Source of the DNA: Acidobacteriota bacterium
Lineage (GTDB): Bacteria > Acidobacteriota > Vicinamibacteria > Vicinamibacterales > UBA823
Length of the DNA: 64,000 nucleotides
Assembly: GCA_002730525.1 (NCBI GenBank)
Contig: PCAK01000023.1
Coordinates: 62,001-126,000 of the forward strand
Reading direction: 5' to 3'
Shown: positions 25,296-34,319 of the stretch, piece by piece
Layout: each line of letters starts with the position of its first letter
Position numbering within the stretch: the first letter of the stretch is position 1
The notes under the pieces: generated by a model
The model's database searches: none
The model's input: the letters and a program-made list of their open reading frames with translations, nothing else
Told to the model about the DNA's origin: nothing
Position numbers and translations under genes: made by a program

Positions 25296-25382
25296 ACCGG
25301 GAGTATTCGACCGCTGAGCAACGCCGCAGGGCGGGATGCATCGGCGGTCGAATGCAGCGGCACTTTCACCACGGGCTGCTAA
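25217..25382. repeat. 166-bp imperfect palindrome over the 5' end of the lytic transglycosylase gene
   Basis: A 25-nt arm at 25217-25241 matches the reverse complement of 25358-25382 with two mismatches (shared core GAAAGTGCCG and CTGCTAA). An inner pair, CCCGCCCTGC (25266-25275) and GCAGGGCGGG (25326-25335), has the same centre near 25300, so both belong to one structure. The left arm encodes part of the signal peptide, the right arm is upstream non-coding. A further 10-bp pair, ATTCGACCGC (25305-25314) and GCGGTCGAAT (25344-25353), is nested off-centre and could be an operator. From 25383 to alaS (25492) I see nothing else. Confidence 0.65.
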
Positions 25383-25491
25383 GGCTCGAGTCATGCGTAA
25401 ATGCACATCAGATCCGATGGAGCAGTGTACTTCGCCCTACGCTACCGGGCAAACGGGCTGCTTAGCGTGTCGGCCGATACTGGGTTCAGCG

Positions 25492-28176
25492 TCAGTCCGC
25501 GGCGTCGAGGGCCTCTCGTACGACGGATTCGCTCCGGGCGAGCATGGCGTCGATCTGCGCCGGGTCCTTGCCGCCGGCCTCCGCGAAGTCCGGTCGGCCG
25601 CCACCGCCTCCGCCGACCAGCGGTGCGAGCGCCTTGACGATCTTGCCGGCCGGCACCCGAGATTTCGCGTCCGCGGTGACGCTCACGATGAGCGCAACGC
25701 GCCCGGCATCCGTCGCCGAGGCCACCACCACCAGTCCGGTTGTGATTCCGCGCTTCAACTCATCCGCCAACACCCGGAGCGCCCGCTTGTCCAGGCCGTC
25801 GGCACGCCGTGTGATCAGGGTGAGGCCGTCAACGTCGATGTGGGCGTCGGTCCCGGCAGCCAGTTCCAGCTTCATCCGCAACGCGCCCGCGTCGCGCGCG
25901 AGTTGCTTGGTCTGTGCTTGCAGTCGCCGGAGCGTCTCGGGTGCTCGGTCCTCAGACGCGGCCAGCGTCTCGAGCAGTTCGCCTAGTAGGGCGCGCCGCG
26001 CCTGGTGCCGCTGGAGGGCCGCCGGCCCGGTCACGGCTTCGACGCGCCGGACGCCGGCGGCGGTGCCGCTCTCGTGTTCGATCGAGAACGCGCCGATCTC
26101 ACCCGTCGAGTGACAGTGTGTGCCGCCGCACAACTCCTTGCTGAAGTCGGAGGTCGAGACGACCCGTACCCGGTCACCGTACTTCTCGCCGAACAGGGCG
26201 ATCGCGCCGCCGGCGATCGCCTCGTCCGGAGACTGCTCGATCGTGGTGACCGGTGCGCTCGCGACAATCTGCTGGTCGACGAGCCGTTCGACCTCCTCGA
26301 TCTCCGCGCGGCTGAGCGGGGCGCGATGCGAGAAGTCGAACCTCAGCCGATCAGGGGCGACGAGCGAGCCGGCCTGGGTCACGTGGGTGCCCAGCACCTG
26401 TCTGAGCGCGGCGTGCAGGAGGTGGGTCGCCGTGTGGTTCCGCCGGATCGCGTTCCGTCGCGGAGCGTCGACGACAGCCGATACCGAATCTCCCCGGCTC
26501 AGCGTTCCGGCGACGACCGACACCTGGTGCACCCTAGGGGCCGACCCCCAGCCGACGACCCCGGACACGTTGGCCCTGGTCGCGCCGTCCGCCGAAGCGA
26601 TTCCGCCTGTATCCGACACCTGCCCGCCTGCCTCGACATAGAACGGGCTGCGGTCGAGCGACAGATACCCCGACTCACCCTCCGCGAGTTGGTCGCGGGG
26701 TGACTGGGCATCGTTCCAGAGCATGAGGATCTCGGCGCCGTCGACCTGCGTCGTGTCGTATCCGTCGAAGCGATCTCTGGCCTCGCGCAGACTGCCCTCG
26801 AGCTGCTCCGGGTTCCAGAATGCGCGGGCGCTGCGGTCTTCGGCCTTGAATCCGCTGGCGGCCCGTCCGCGGTCGCGCTGCTCGGCCATGAGGCGCTCGA
26901 ACCCTTCCCAGTCGACCGAGATGTCGCGTTCGGTAGCGAGATCCTCGACGAAATCTGCGGGGAAGCCGAGCGAGTCGTAGAGGCGAAACACATCCGCGCC
27001 GTCGATGCGCCGGTCGCCGGCGCTGGCGCGGTCGAGCACGGCTTCGAGCTTGGCGAGTCCAGCGCTGAGCACCACGTCGAATCGGTCTTCCTCCTCGCGG
27101 ATGGTGCCGACGATCGCTTCCCGGTTGCGCGATAGCGCCGGGTACGCATCGGCCATCTCCCGGACGATCACTTCCGCCAGGCGATGCAGAAAGGGTTCGG
27201 TGAGGCCCAGCGTCTTCCCGTGGCGCATCGCGCGGCGCATGATCTTTCGCAGCACGTAGCCCCGCCACTCGTTGGACGGTGTGACCCCGTCGCCGACGAG
27301 AAACGTCATCGCGCGCAGGTGGTCGGCGATGACCCGCATCGACACGTCGGCGTCGGGCCGGTCGCCGTAGGGCGTGCCAGCCACATCGGCGATCGCCTGC
27401 AGCAGCGGGAGGAACAGGTCGGTGTCGTAGTTCGACCGCACGCCTCCCAGGACGGCGGCCGCGCGCTCGAGGCTCATGCCCGTGTCGATCGACGGCGTGG
27501 GCAGCGGCGTGAGCGCGCCATCGGCCTGGCGGTCGAACTCCATGAATACGTTGTTCCACAGTTCGATGTAGCGGTCGCAGTGGCACGCCGTACCCCGGCA
27601 CGTGGGTTCGGGGCACGGCAGGTCGTCGCCGAGGAAGACGTGGATCTCCGAGCAGCGACCGCAGGGCCCGGTGTCGCCCATCGCCCAGAAGTTGTCGGCG
27701 GCACCCAGCGCGTCGATCCGATCTTCGGGCAGAAACTTGCGCCAGGCCGCGTACGCGTCGTCATCCCTCGGGGCCGTGTCGTCGCCACGGAAGATCGTCG
27801 CTCGCAGCCGACCGGCGGGCAACTGCCACTCCTCGGTCAGCAGCGCCCAGGACAAGGCGATCGCGTCTGCCTTGAAGTAGTCGCCAAACGAGAAGTTCCC
27901 GAGCATTTCGAAGAACGTATGGTGTCTGAGCGATCGACCCACCATGTCGAGGTCGTTGTGCTTGCCACTGACGCGCATGCACTTCTGCGACGAGGCCGCG
28001 CGCGTGTAACTGCGCCGTTCCTGGCCCTGGAAGACCGCCTTGAACTGGTTCATGCCCGCGTTCGTGAAGAGCAGCGTGGGATCGCCCGTGGGAACGAGCG
28101 AGGCGCTGTCGACGATCTGATGACCGTTCCGCGCGAAGTAGTCCAGGAAGCTCTGTCGAGTGGCGCGCCCCGTCAT
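25492..28176 (-). CDS. alaS: Alanyl-tRNA synthetase
   Basis: Class II synthetase, 894 residues, start ATG 28176. The aminoacylation domain shows FLDYFARNGHQIVDSASLVP, TLLFTNAGMNQFK and the motif-2 region. The editing domain has the zinc/catalytic site HTATHLLHAAL and CGGTHCHSTGEIG. The C-terminal C-Ala domain contains VGGGGGGRPDFAEAGGKD in the family position. All catalytic parts are intact. Transcribed alone or with recX, which lies 68 bp upstream on the same strand. Confidence 0.97.
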   Translation of the reverse strand: MTGRATRQSFLDYFARNGHQIVDSASLVPTGDPTLLFTNAGMNQFKAVFQGQERRSYTRAASSQKCMRVSGKHNDLDMVGRSLRHHTFFEMLGNFSFGDYFKADAIALSWALLTEEWQLPAGRLRATIFRGDDTAPRDDDAYAAWRKFLPEDRIDALGAADNFWAMGDTGPCGRCSEIHVFLGDDLPCPEPTCRGTACHCDRYIELWNNVFMEFDRQADGALTPLPTPSIDTGMSLERAAAVLGGVRSNYDTDLFLPLLQAIADVAGTPYGDRPDADVSMRVIADHLRAMTFLVGDGVTPSNEWRGYVLRKIMRRAMRHGKTLGLTEPFLHRLAEVIVREMADAYPALSRNREAIVGTIREEEDRFDVVLSAGLAKLEAVLDRASAGDRRIDGADVFRLYDSLGFPADFVEDLATERDISVDWEGFERLMAEQRDRGRAASGFKAEDRSARAFWNPEQLEGSLREARDRFDGYDTTQVDGAEILMLWNDAQSPRDQLAEGESGYLSLDRSPFYVEAGGQVSDTGGIASADGATRANVSGVVGWGSAPRVHQVSVVAGTLSRGDSVSAVVDAPRRNAIRRNHTATHLLHAALRQVLGTHVTQAGSLVAPDRLRFDFSHRAPLSRAEIEEVERLVDQQIVASAPVTTIEQSPDEAIAGGAIALFGEKYGDRVRVVSTSDFSKELCGGTHCHSTGEIGAFSIEHESGTAAGVRRVEAVTGPAALQRHQARRALLGELLETLAASEDRAPETLRRLQAQTKQLARDAGALRMKLELAAGTDAHIDVDGLTLITRRADGLDKRALRVLADELKRGITTGLVVVASATDAGRVALIVSVTADAKSRVPAGKIVKALAPLVGGGGGGRPDFAEAGGKDPAQIDAMLARSESVVREALDAAD

Positions 28177-28244
28177 GGCGTCATTCTACAGCGAGTGTCC
28201 GGCGCCAGGCCGTAGGGTGCGCGGCTCTGGCGATCGCGGGGCCG

Positions 28245-28730
28245 TCATTCGTCCGGGGTGTCGGCCGAGTGGCGCGCGCGGTCGGCCAGCGCGCGCGCGA
28301 TCATCGACGTCGGGAAGCCCTGGCGCTCGAGGGCGCGGTGCAGGCGGCGCAGGTGGGCGGCGTCGAGTACCGGGCCGTCGAGCCGCTTCGTGAGCGCCCG
28401 CGCCAGCACTTCGGCCTCATCCACATCGGCGAAGGCGGCCTCCACGGCGTCACGGGCCGAGGCATCGTCGATGCCGAGCGCCACAATCTCCTGGAGCACG
28501 CGGCGGCGGCCGCGGGCCGTCAAGCGGACGGCGGTGCGGGCGTATGCGAACGCCGTGCGTCGGTCGTCGAGTGAGCCATCGCCCTTGAGGCGCTCGATGG
28601 CGGCGTCGGTCGCCGCCGAGTCGACCTTGCGCTTCCGGAACCGCTGGCGGAGCTGGCGTTCCGACAGTTCGCGCTTCGCCAGCAAGGTCAACCCGAAGGT
28701 ATACGGGTCGGTGGGAGCGCGAAAAGGCAC
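28245..28730 (-). CDS. recX: Regulatory protein RecX
   Basis: 161 residues. Three-helix RecX repeats are visible: YTFGLTLLAKRELSERQLRQRF, AIERLKGDGSLDDRRTAFAYAR (as separate blocks) and a last repeat ending LHRALERQGFPTSMIARAL. RecX binds and restrains RecA filaments. recA is not adjacent in this window, so the common recA-recX pairing is broken or lies elsewhere. The start ATG 28730 is only 24 bp downstream of a pilT remnant, so its native promoter region may have been replaced. Confidence 0.85.
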   Translation of the reverse strand: MPFRAPTDPYTFGLTLLAKRELSERQLRQRFRKRKVDSAATDAAIERLKGDGSLDDRRTAFAYARTAVRLTARGRRRVLQEIVALGIDDASARDAVEAAFADVDEAEVLARALTKRLDGPVLDAAHLRRLHRALERQGFPTSMIARALADRARHSADTPDE

Positions 28731-28754
28731 GCGGGGTTCACCGAGGGGTTCGTG

Positions 28755-28859
28755 CTAGAACCGGACGATCTCCGAGGAGTCGCCGTTGCCTTCCGGCTTC
28801 AGGTGCAGGTCAGACGCTCCGCGCTCGACCGACAGCTTCAGGAGATCGTTGATGTCCAT
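28755..28859 (-). pseudogene. N-terminal remnant of a PilT-type pilus retraction ATPase
   Basis: Minus-strand ATG at 28859 opens only 34 codons. The first 22 or so, MDINDLLKLSVERGASDLHL, match the start of PilT/type IV pilus retraction ATPases almost perfectly, and then the sequence turns into KPEGNGDSSEIVRF and a stop. No Walker motifs or any further PilT sequence follow in any frame before recX (28730). It therefore looks like the edge of a deleted pilT gene rather than a functional peptide. It lies between ilvE and recX on the same strand. Confidence 0.65.
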
Positions 28860-28884
28860 CGCATCTGACCGGAGTGGGGCCGCC

Positions 28885-29862
28885 TCAGCCTGTGGCCTTC
28901 GCGGCCGCGGGTTTCGCGAGGTGCTTGGTGGCGTTGTCCGCGTACACCGGGCGCAGCCATCCATACTGATCGGGCACCCGCCCGTGGATGACATCGAAGT
29001 AGGTTCGCTGGATCGCCTCGGTCACCGGTCCACGCGCACCTTGTCCGACCACGATCTTGTCCACCGACCGGATGGGCGTCACCTCGACGGCGGTGCCGAC
29101 GAAGAACAGCTCGTCCGCGATGTAGAGCAGCTCGCGCGGAATGGCCTGCTCGACGACCGTGAAGCCGAGGTCGCGAGCGATCGTCATGATCGAGTCGCGC
29201 GTGATTCCAGGCAGGATCGACGACGCGACCGACGGTGTGTACAGCGTGTTGTCGCGCACGATGAAGAGGTTCTGGCCGCTGCCCTCGCTCAGCGTGCCCT
29301 CCGGATCGAGCGCGATCGCTTCGTCGTAGCCGTTGGCGACGCTCTCCATCTTGATCAGCTGCGCGTTGGCGTAGTTCGCCGTGGACTTGGCGAGGGCCGG
29401 GAGGGTGTTCGGCGCCATCCGCGTCCACGAGCTGACGCAGACGTCGACACCCCGCGCGAGCGCGTCCTCGCCGAGGTAGGTGTCCCATTCCCACAGCATG
29501 ATCGCGGCGTCCACGGGGCAGGGCAGCGGGTTCACGCCGAGCGTCTCGCAGCCGCGATAGATGAGCGGGCGGATGTAGCAGGCCCGGAACTCATTGGCGC
29601 GGATCGTGTCGAGGACGGCCTCCTCGAGCTGCTCCCGACCGAGCGCGTGCTTCATCCTGTAGATCTTGGCCGAGTCGACCAGCCGTCGCACGTGGGCGTC
29701 GAGACGGAAGCAGGCCGGGCCGCGCTCGGTGTCGTAGCATCGCGCGCCTTCGAACACGCCGCTGCCGTAGTGGATGACGTGAGAGCCGAGATGAATATTC
29801 GCGTCGGCCCAGTCGACCAACGACCCGTTCATCCAGATCTTGCCGGTGCCGGCAAACCCCAT
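28885..29862 (-). CDS. ilvE: Branched-chain amino acid aminotransferase
   Basis: PLP fold-type IV transaminase for Leu/Ile/Val, 325 residues. Signatures are IWMNGSLVDWADANIHLGSH, VIHYGSGVFEGARCY, and the PLP Lys region NYANAQLIKMESVANGYDEA with the downstream GTLSEGSGQNLFIV and DSIMTIARDLGF. The substrate-side FFVGTAVEVTPI is typical of IlvE rather than D-amino-acid transaminase. A good SD, AAGGAG, precedes ATG 29862. Probable cytosolic enzyme; no other ilv/leu genes are nearby. Confidence 0.93.
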   Translation of the reverse strand: MGFAGTGKIWMNGSLVDWADANIHLGSHVIHYGSGVFEGARCYDTERGPACFRLDAHVRRLVDSAKIYRMKHALGREQLEEAVLDTIRANEFRACYIRPLIYRGCETLGVNPLPCPVDAAIMLWEWDTYLGEDALARGVDVCVSSWTRMAPNTLPALAKSTANYANAQLIKMESVANGYDEAIALDPEGTLSEGSGQNLFIVRDNTLYTPSVASSILPGITRDSIMTIARDLGFTVVEQAIPRELLYIADELFFVGTAVEVTPIRSVDKIVVGQGARGPVTEAIQRTYFDVIHGRVPDQYGWLRPVYADNATKHLAKPAAAKATG

Positions 29863-29952
29863 AGGGAGACTCCTTGGTGCGGGGGGCGACGGTGGGCGGC
29901 AGCGAGCGGACCGCGCGCCGAATTTCGCCCTGAAATCAGGGCAAGTTTAGCA

Positions 29953-30909
29953 CTACTGGAGTTCCCGACAAAACGGACAGCGGTCGGTTCGGGCGTGCAG
30001 AGGCTTTCGGCAGTGCCAGCAGAAGCGTGGCGTCGGTGTCGTACGTGCGAGCGGTGGCCGCAGCGCGGGGCCGGCCGGGGTGCGCGACGTCCGCACCGCC
30101 GGTCGGCGGGCTGCCGGACGCTCGGCGATCAACGCTTCGAGTAGGTCGCTGGCGCGCTGATAGCGTGTCGGGATGTCCGGCGCAAGCGCGCGCATCACAA
30201 TGTCGCTGATGCGTGTCGGGATCTTCTTGTTCTTGAGCCGCGGCGCCGTGACCAGCGTGCCGGTCATTAGTTTCTCGAGGTCGGCCGGGGTCGGCGTGTC
30301 GTAGGGGAGCATCCCGGTGAGCATCTGATACATCGTGATGCCCAGTGAGTAGATGTCCGAGGCGAACACGGCCTTGCCATGGAACTGCTCGGGCGCCATG
30401 TAGGGCGGGCTGCCGATCACCGTCGTGCCGTGCGCCGCGATCTCCAGGAAGCGTGAGGTGCCGAAGTCAGCCACCTTCACGACGCCGCTGTCGGAGACCA
30501 GCACGTTGGCGGGGCGAAGATCCCGGTGGAGGACACCCTGGTGGTGCGCGTGGTCCATGGCGTTGCAGATCTGGCAGGTGAAGTCGAGTGCCTGGCCCAA
30601 CTCGACCGCGCCATGGGTGGCGATGGTCTGCTCGAGGGTCTCGCCCGGGACGTATTCCATCACGATGAAGAACACGTTGTCCTGCTTCTCCGCCGTCGTG
30701 ATCGAGACGATGTTGGGGTGGTTGAGGCTGGCGAGCAGTCGGGGTTCCCGCAGCAATTCGCCAAAATCCAGGTTCTGCCTATGCGGGACCTTGAGGGCGA
30801 CCTGCTTGTCGATCCACGTGTCGCTCGCCAGATACACCGTACCGAACCCGCCGCTGCCGAGGGTGTCGATGATCTTGTACTTGCCGAGCGTCTGACCGGA
30901 GACCAGCAT
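29953..30909 (-). CDS. Soluble Ser/Thr protein kinase with C-terminal zinc ribbon
   Basis: 318 residues from ATG 30909. A start at 30984 would pass through the promoter and is rejected. The kinase domain is complete and looks active: glycine loop LGSGGFGTVY, ATP Lys K40 (VALK), H128-R-D130 (VLHRDLRPANVL), D148-F-G150 and the APEQF segment. Unlike most bacterial PknB-type kinases there is no membrane span. After a basic Pro/Arg linker it ends with C297-x2-C300 and C311-x2-C314 (FCWHCRKPL, then RCPFCREL), a zinc-ribbon-like tail. Divergent from rsmE. Confidence 0.9.
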   Translation of the reverse strand: MLVSGQTLGKYKIIDTLGSGGFGTVYLASDTWIDKQVALKVPHRQNLDFGELLREPRLLASLNHPNIVSITTAEKQDNVFFIVMEYVPGETLEQTIATHGAVELGQALDFTCQICNAMDHAHHQGVLHRDLRPANVLVSDSGVVKVADFGTSRFLEIAAHGTTVIGSPPYMAPEQFHGKAVFASDIYSLGITMYQMLTGMLPYDTPTPADLEKLMTGTLVTAPRLKNKKIPTRISDIVMRALAPDIPTRYQRASDLLEALIAERPAARRPAVRTSRTPAGPALRPPLARTTPTPRFCWHCRKPLHARTDRCPFCRELQ

Positions 30910-30921
30910 CTTGGTGGGTGG

Positions 30922-30927
30922 AGTATA
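30922..30927 (-). promoter_or_regulatory. TATACT -10 box of the kinase gene (minus strand)
   Basis: AGTATA on the plus strand reads TATACT on the minus strand, 12 nt before the kinase ATG. Between them there is no SD. The predicted leader is about 5 nt. It stands in the 99-bp gap shared with the divergent rsmE promoter. Confidence 0.5.
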
Positions 30928-30996
30928 GCGCGATTCTCCGGACGCTCCGGCGTGCGCGGCGGCGACCTCGACGAACCCGCGCACGAGAACAGGTTC

Positions 30997-31002
30997 TATA
31001 AT
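30997..31002 (+). promoter_or_regulatory. rsmE: TATAAT -10 box placed for leaderless transcription of rsmE
   Basis: Perfect TATAAT with 6 nt between it and ATG 31009. The normal start site 6-7 nt after a -10 box would be the A of the start codon, so the mRNA would have no 5' UTR. No SD is present. No -35 consensus is seen at 16-18 nt. Confidence 0.6.
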
Positions 31003-31008
31003 CTTGCT

Positions 31009-31767
31009 ATGCTCCCGCGCTTCTTCGCCCCGTCACTCGACGGCCGGGCCGCATCGGTCGAGTTGCCGCCGGACGAGTCTCGGCATCTCCGTCAGGTGGT
31101 GCGACTCGGCGTCGGCGACGAGGTGCGCGTGTTCGACGGGTGCGGCCTCGAGTTTCTTGGGCGTGTTGATCAGCTCGGGCGCGAGGCGGTCACAGTGGCG
31201 CTCGTCGAGAGGTCGACGGCCGCGCCGGAATCGACCGTGGCCGTCACGCTGGCGTCGGTGATGCTCAAGGGGCGGACCTTCGATGCCGTGGTTCGCGACG
31301 CCACGGCACTCGGGGTCGTCGCGGTCCAGCCGCTCGTCGCCGAAAAGCAGGCCGCGCCCCGGGCATCGAGCCGGCCGGGGACTCGCCGGAGCGGAGCGGC
31401 CGACCGCTGGCGGCGGATCGCCGTGGCGGCCGCCAAGCAGTGCGGCCGGGCGATCGTGCCCGAGGTGCGCGAACCGCTCTCGGTCGGTGAGTTCGCCGAC
31501 GCGGCTCAGTCCGACCTCAACCTGGTCCTGGCCGAGCCAGGTGGGACGCCTGCCGACACGGTGCGGGTGCGAGACCTCCTGGATCGCCCGCGGCCGACGG
31601 CCGTTTCGCTGGCTGTCGGGCCGGAGGGCGGCTGGACGCCGGACGAACTGACCCGGTTCGACGCGCGAGGGTTCCAGGCGGTCACGCTCGGTGGCCGCGT
31701 CCTGCGCGCCGAGACCGCGCCCGTCGTCGCCCTTGCCGCGTTGGCGTGTCTCTGGGACGAGGCCTGA
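31009..31767 (+). CDS. rsmE: 16S rRNA (uracil-1498-N3) methyltransferase RsmE
   Basis: SPOUT-class methyltransferase, 252 residues from ATG 31009. The N-terminal PUA-like domain (RFFAPSL, DESRHLRQVVRLGVGD, VRVFDGCG) is followed by the SPOUT domain with the knot signatures LAVGPEGGWTPDEL and TLGGRVLRAETA. A longer frame runs back through the divergent kinase but is antisense. prmA, another methyltransferase usually found beside rsmE, is the convergent neighbour, separated by 22 bp. Confidence 0.93.
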   Translation: MLPRFFAPSLDGRAASVELPPDESRHLRQVVRLGVGDEVRVFDGCGLEFLGRVDQLGREAVTVALVERSTAAPESTVAVTLASVMLKGRTFDAVVRDATALGVVAVQPLVAEKQAAPRASSRPGTRRSGAADRWRRIAVAAAKQCGRAIVPEVREPLSVGEFADAAQSDLNLVLAEPGGTPADTVRVRDLLDRPRPTAVSLAVGPEGGWTPDELTRFDARGFQAVTLGGRVLRAETAPVVALAALACLWDEA

Positions 31768-31789
31768 GAAGTGGTGAAACCGTTTCAAG

Positions 31790-32626
31790 TCAGCGCGGCC
31801 GCCACGTCTGGGCAATCCAACCCGCCTCGTCGTCCGTTCGATCGCGGATGAGGCGCGTCCCCAGCGCCGCGTCGAGGGCCGGTTCCTCATCGCGGGTGCA
31901 GCCGCCCACGATCACGTGGCCGCCGCCACCGACGGTGTCCGCCAGTATGTCGGCCATGGCCATGACGGTGGCACCGGTCAGATTCGCGAGCACGATGTCG
32001 GCGGTCGGCATCGCCGTCTCCACGGCATCCGCGCACACGATCTCGACTCGGGCGCCAGGATTGTCCGACACGTTCCGGCGAGCGGCGTCGACCGCCATGC
32101 GATCCGATTCGATGCCCACGACGCCCGCCGCGCCGAGTCGACTGGCTGCGATCGCGAGCACGCCGGAGCCGGTGCCGACGTCGAGGACACGCCGGCCCTC
32201 GACCGGCACGCGCTGCAGCGCCTGGAGGCAGAGCCGGGTCGAGGCGTGATGCGCGGTGCCGAAGGCGAACGACGGGGTGATGACGATCGTGTCGGCGCCG
32301 GGTCCGGCCGGCGCATCCCAGGGCGGTGCGATGACGAGGCGGCCGACTCGCACCGCGCGCAGCGCCGCCTGCGAGCGTTCGGCCCAGTGCTCGTCGGGAA
32401 GGTCGACGGCTTCGGCGGAGACGCCGAGGCCGGCCAGTTGATCGACGATGGCCAGACGGGCGCCGTCGCACGCCTCGGTGGTCGCGAAGTAGACCTGCCA
32501 GGGGTTGTCCGAGGTGTCGAGTCCGGTGGGCCGAAAGTCGTCCAGGAGGGCGAGCGTCAGATCCACGGCTGGCTGAGGGTCACGGGCCCGAAACCTGACG
32601 CGCAGCGCCGGCCACCGATCACCCAA
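31790..32626 (-). CDS. prmA: Ribosomal protein L11 methyltransferase PrmA
   Basis: SAM-dependent trimethylation of L11, 278 residues. SAM motif I is [19 protein letters not shown]. The post-motif [17 protein letters not shown] and the substrate-recognition segment [20 protein letters not shown] (20 residues) are family hallmarks. The start is TTG 32626, overlapping the end of dnaJ by 8 nt. No ATG or GTG is suitably placed. The order hrcA-grpE-dnaJ-prmA is conserved in many bacteria. Confidence 0.92.
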   Translation of the reverse strand: MGDRWPALRVRFRARDPQPAVDLTLALLDDFRPTGLDTSDNPWQVYFATTEACDGARLAIVDQLAGLGVSAEAVDLPDEHWAERSQAALRAVRVGRLVIAPPWDAPAGPGADTIVITPSFAFGTAHHASTRLCLQALQRVPVEGRRVLDVGTGSGVLAIAASRLGAAGVVGIESDRMAVDAARRNVSDNPGARVEIVCADAVETAMPTADIVLANLTGATVMAMADILADTVGGGGHVIVGGCTRDEEPALDAALGTRLIRDRTDDEAGWIAQTWRPR

Positions 32627-33758
32627 ACATGTCCCTGACCCGCTCGAAGAACGGCCGCTCGTCTTGCGCCTCGCGGGCGCGCGGTTCGACCTTGTGGCCG
32701 TGCATCGTCTCGGCGAGTCTTTCGATCAGCCCGCGCTGCTCCTTGGAAATTCGGCGTGGCGTGTCGACCTGGACCTCGACCAGGAGATCCCCGTGGCCGC
32801 GGCCCGTCACGTTCGGCATCCCCTTGCCCTTGAGGCGGAACCGCGCGCCGACCTGTGTCCCCTTCGGCACCGCGACCTCTTCGTCGCCGTTGAGCGTGGG
32901 CACCGAGACGTCACCACCGAGCACCAGCGTGGGGTAGGGAATCGGGACGACGCAGAGAAGGTCGTCGCCGTCGCGGTGGAAGAACGGATGCTCGGCGACG
33001 TGCACGACCACATACAAGTCGCCGGGCGGCGCACCCTGTTCGCCGAGTTCGCCTTCGCCCTGCAACCGCAGCCGCTGGCCGGTCGAGATGCCCGCCGGAA
33101 TCTTCACGGTGAGCTTCCGCTCCTTCCGCGTCTTGCCCTCGCCCCGGCACGTCTCGCACGGCGTGCCGATTACCTGGCCCGTGCCCTTGCAGCGGCTGCA
33201 CGTGCGGGCGACGGTGAGGAACCCCTGCTGATAGCGGAGTTGACCGTGGCCGCCGCACTGCATGCAGATGCCGGGTCGACTGCCCGGCGCCGCGCCCGTC
33301 CCGCTGCAGGTCTGGCACGGCTCCTCGCGGGGTAGTTGCAGGGTCGTTTCGGCGCCGCCGGCCGCATCGTCGAAGGGAATCTCGAGGTCGTACCTGAGGT
33401 CGGTGCCCCGACGGGGGCCGGCGCGGCGGCGGCCCCCGAAGAGATCGCCGAAGCCAAAGACGTCGCCCAGGCCCCCAAGAATGTCGCCGAAGTCCTCGAA
33501 GATCGTCGGGTCGACGCCGCCCGCGCCAGCCGACCCGAGGCCGGCGTGCCCGAAGCGGTCGTAGGCGGCCCGCTTCTCGCGGTCAGCGAGGACCGAATAG
33601 GCCTCGGCCGCCTCCTTGAAGTGTTCCTCGGCCGCGGCGTCACCCGGGTTGCGGTCGGGGTGGTACTTCAGGGCGAGCTTGCGGTACGCGCTCTTCACGT
33701 CCTGGTCGCTGGCATCGCGCGCCACGCCGAGGACCTCGTAGTAGTCGCGCTTACTCAC
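32619..33758 (-). CDS. dnaJ: Chaperone DnaJ
   Basis: Type I Hsp40, 379 residues. J domain 1-70 with the HPD motif ([11 protein letters not shown]), then a short G/F region ([12 protein letters not shown]). The zinc domain contains all four CxxCxGxG-type repeats ([32 protein letters not shown]). The C-terminal substrate-binding domain begins at [15 protein letters not shown]. Cooperates with DnaK and GrpE; dnaK is not in this cluster. It overlaps grpE by 8 nt. Confidence 0.96.
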   Translation of the reverse strand: MSKRDYYEVLGVARDASDQDVKSAYRKLALKYHPDRNPGDAAAEEHFKEAAEAYSVLADREKRAAYDRFGHAGLGSAGAGGVDPTIFEDFGDILGGLGDVFGFGDLFGGRRRAGPRRGTDLRYDLEIPFDDAAGGAETTLQLPREEPCQTCSGTGAAPGSRPGICMQCGGHGQLRYQQGFLTVARTCSRCKGTGQVIGTPCETCRGEGKTRKERKLTVKIPAGISTGQRLRLQGEGELGEQGAPPGDLYVVVHVAEHPFFHRDGDDLLCVVPIPYPTLVLGGDVSVPTLNGDEEVAVPKGTQVGARFRLKGKGMPNVTGRGHGDLLVEVQVDTPRRISKEQRGLIERLAETMHGHKVEPRAREAQDERPFFERVRDMFG

Positions 33759-34311
33759 CCTTCGCCACCCTCACCATGGCCGGCCGGAGCAGGCGCTCGC
33801 CCAGCCGGTAGCCGCGACGCATTTCGGCGATCACTTCACCGTCGCGGTGGGCGGCGCTCGGCTCGTGGGCGACGGCCTGATGGACGTGCGGATCGAAGTC
33901 GGCGCCGACGACCTCCATCGGCGTCACCTGGTGCTTGCGGAGCAGGTCGAGGAGTTGGCGGTGGATGATTTCGACACCCTGACGGTAGGCGTCGGCCCGT
34001 TCGTCTCCCGACTGGGCCTCCAGCGCCCGCTCGAGGTCGTCGACGATCGGCAGCAACTGTTCGAGCACTGCCGCGCCGGCGCTCTCGAGCAGGTCTCGTC
34101 GCTCCCGGTCGCTTCGCTTCCTGTAGTTGTCGAACTCGGCGGTCTTGCGGAGCAGGAGGTCGTAGTACTCGTCGCGTTGGCGCTGGACGTCGTCTACGGA
34201 CGGCGAATCGGCCGTGGTCGCAGCGTCAGGCGCGGCCTCGGCGCTCGTCTCAGCGGCCGCGTCGCGCCCGGTCGCCTCCTCTGATGAGGCAGAATTTGCG
34301 TCGTCGGTCAT
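33751..34311 (-). CDS. grpE: Nucleotide exchange factor GrpE
   Basis: 186 residues. An acidic, Ala-rich N-terminal region precedes the long coiled coil ([20 protein letters not shown]) and the beta-wing domain ([38 protein letters not shown] written as blocks). Releases ADP from DnaK. It lies 8 nt after hrcA and overlaps dnaJ. Confidence 0.94.
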   Translation of the reverse strand: MTDDANSASSEEATGRDAAAETSAEAAPDAATTADSPSVDDVQRQRDEYYDLLLRKTAEFDNYRKRSDRERRDLLESAGAAVLEQLLPIVDDLERALEAQSGDERADAYRQGVEIIHRQLLDLLRKHQVTPMEVVGADFDPHVHQAVAHEPSAAHRDGEVIAEMRRGYRLGERLLRPAMVRVAKGE

Positions 34312-34319
34312 CTCGTTGT

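Noticed and set aside
27184-28215. 343-codon plus-strand ORF opposite alaS
   Set aside because: Composition is that of GC-rich antisense shadow; alaS on the other strand is complete and conserved.
29947-29954. TTAGCACT, a CIRCE half-site, downstream of the kinase gene
   Set aside because: No inverted GAGTGCTAA follows at 9 nt and it is between two gene ends on the minus strand; chance match.
31775-31787. TGAAA-CCG-TTTCA inverted repeat between convergent rsmE and prmA
   Set aside because: Only a 5-bp stem in a 22-bp gap, without a T run; too weak to call a terminator.
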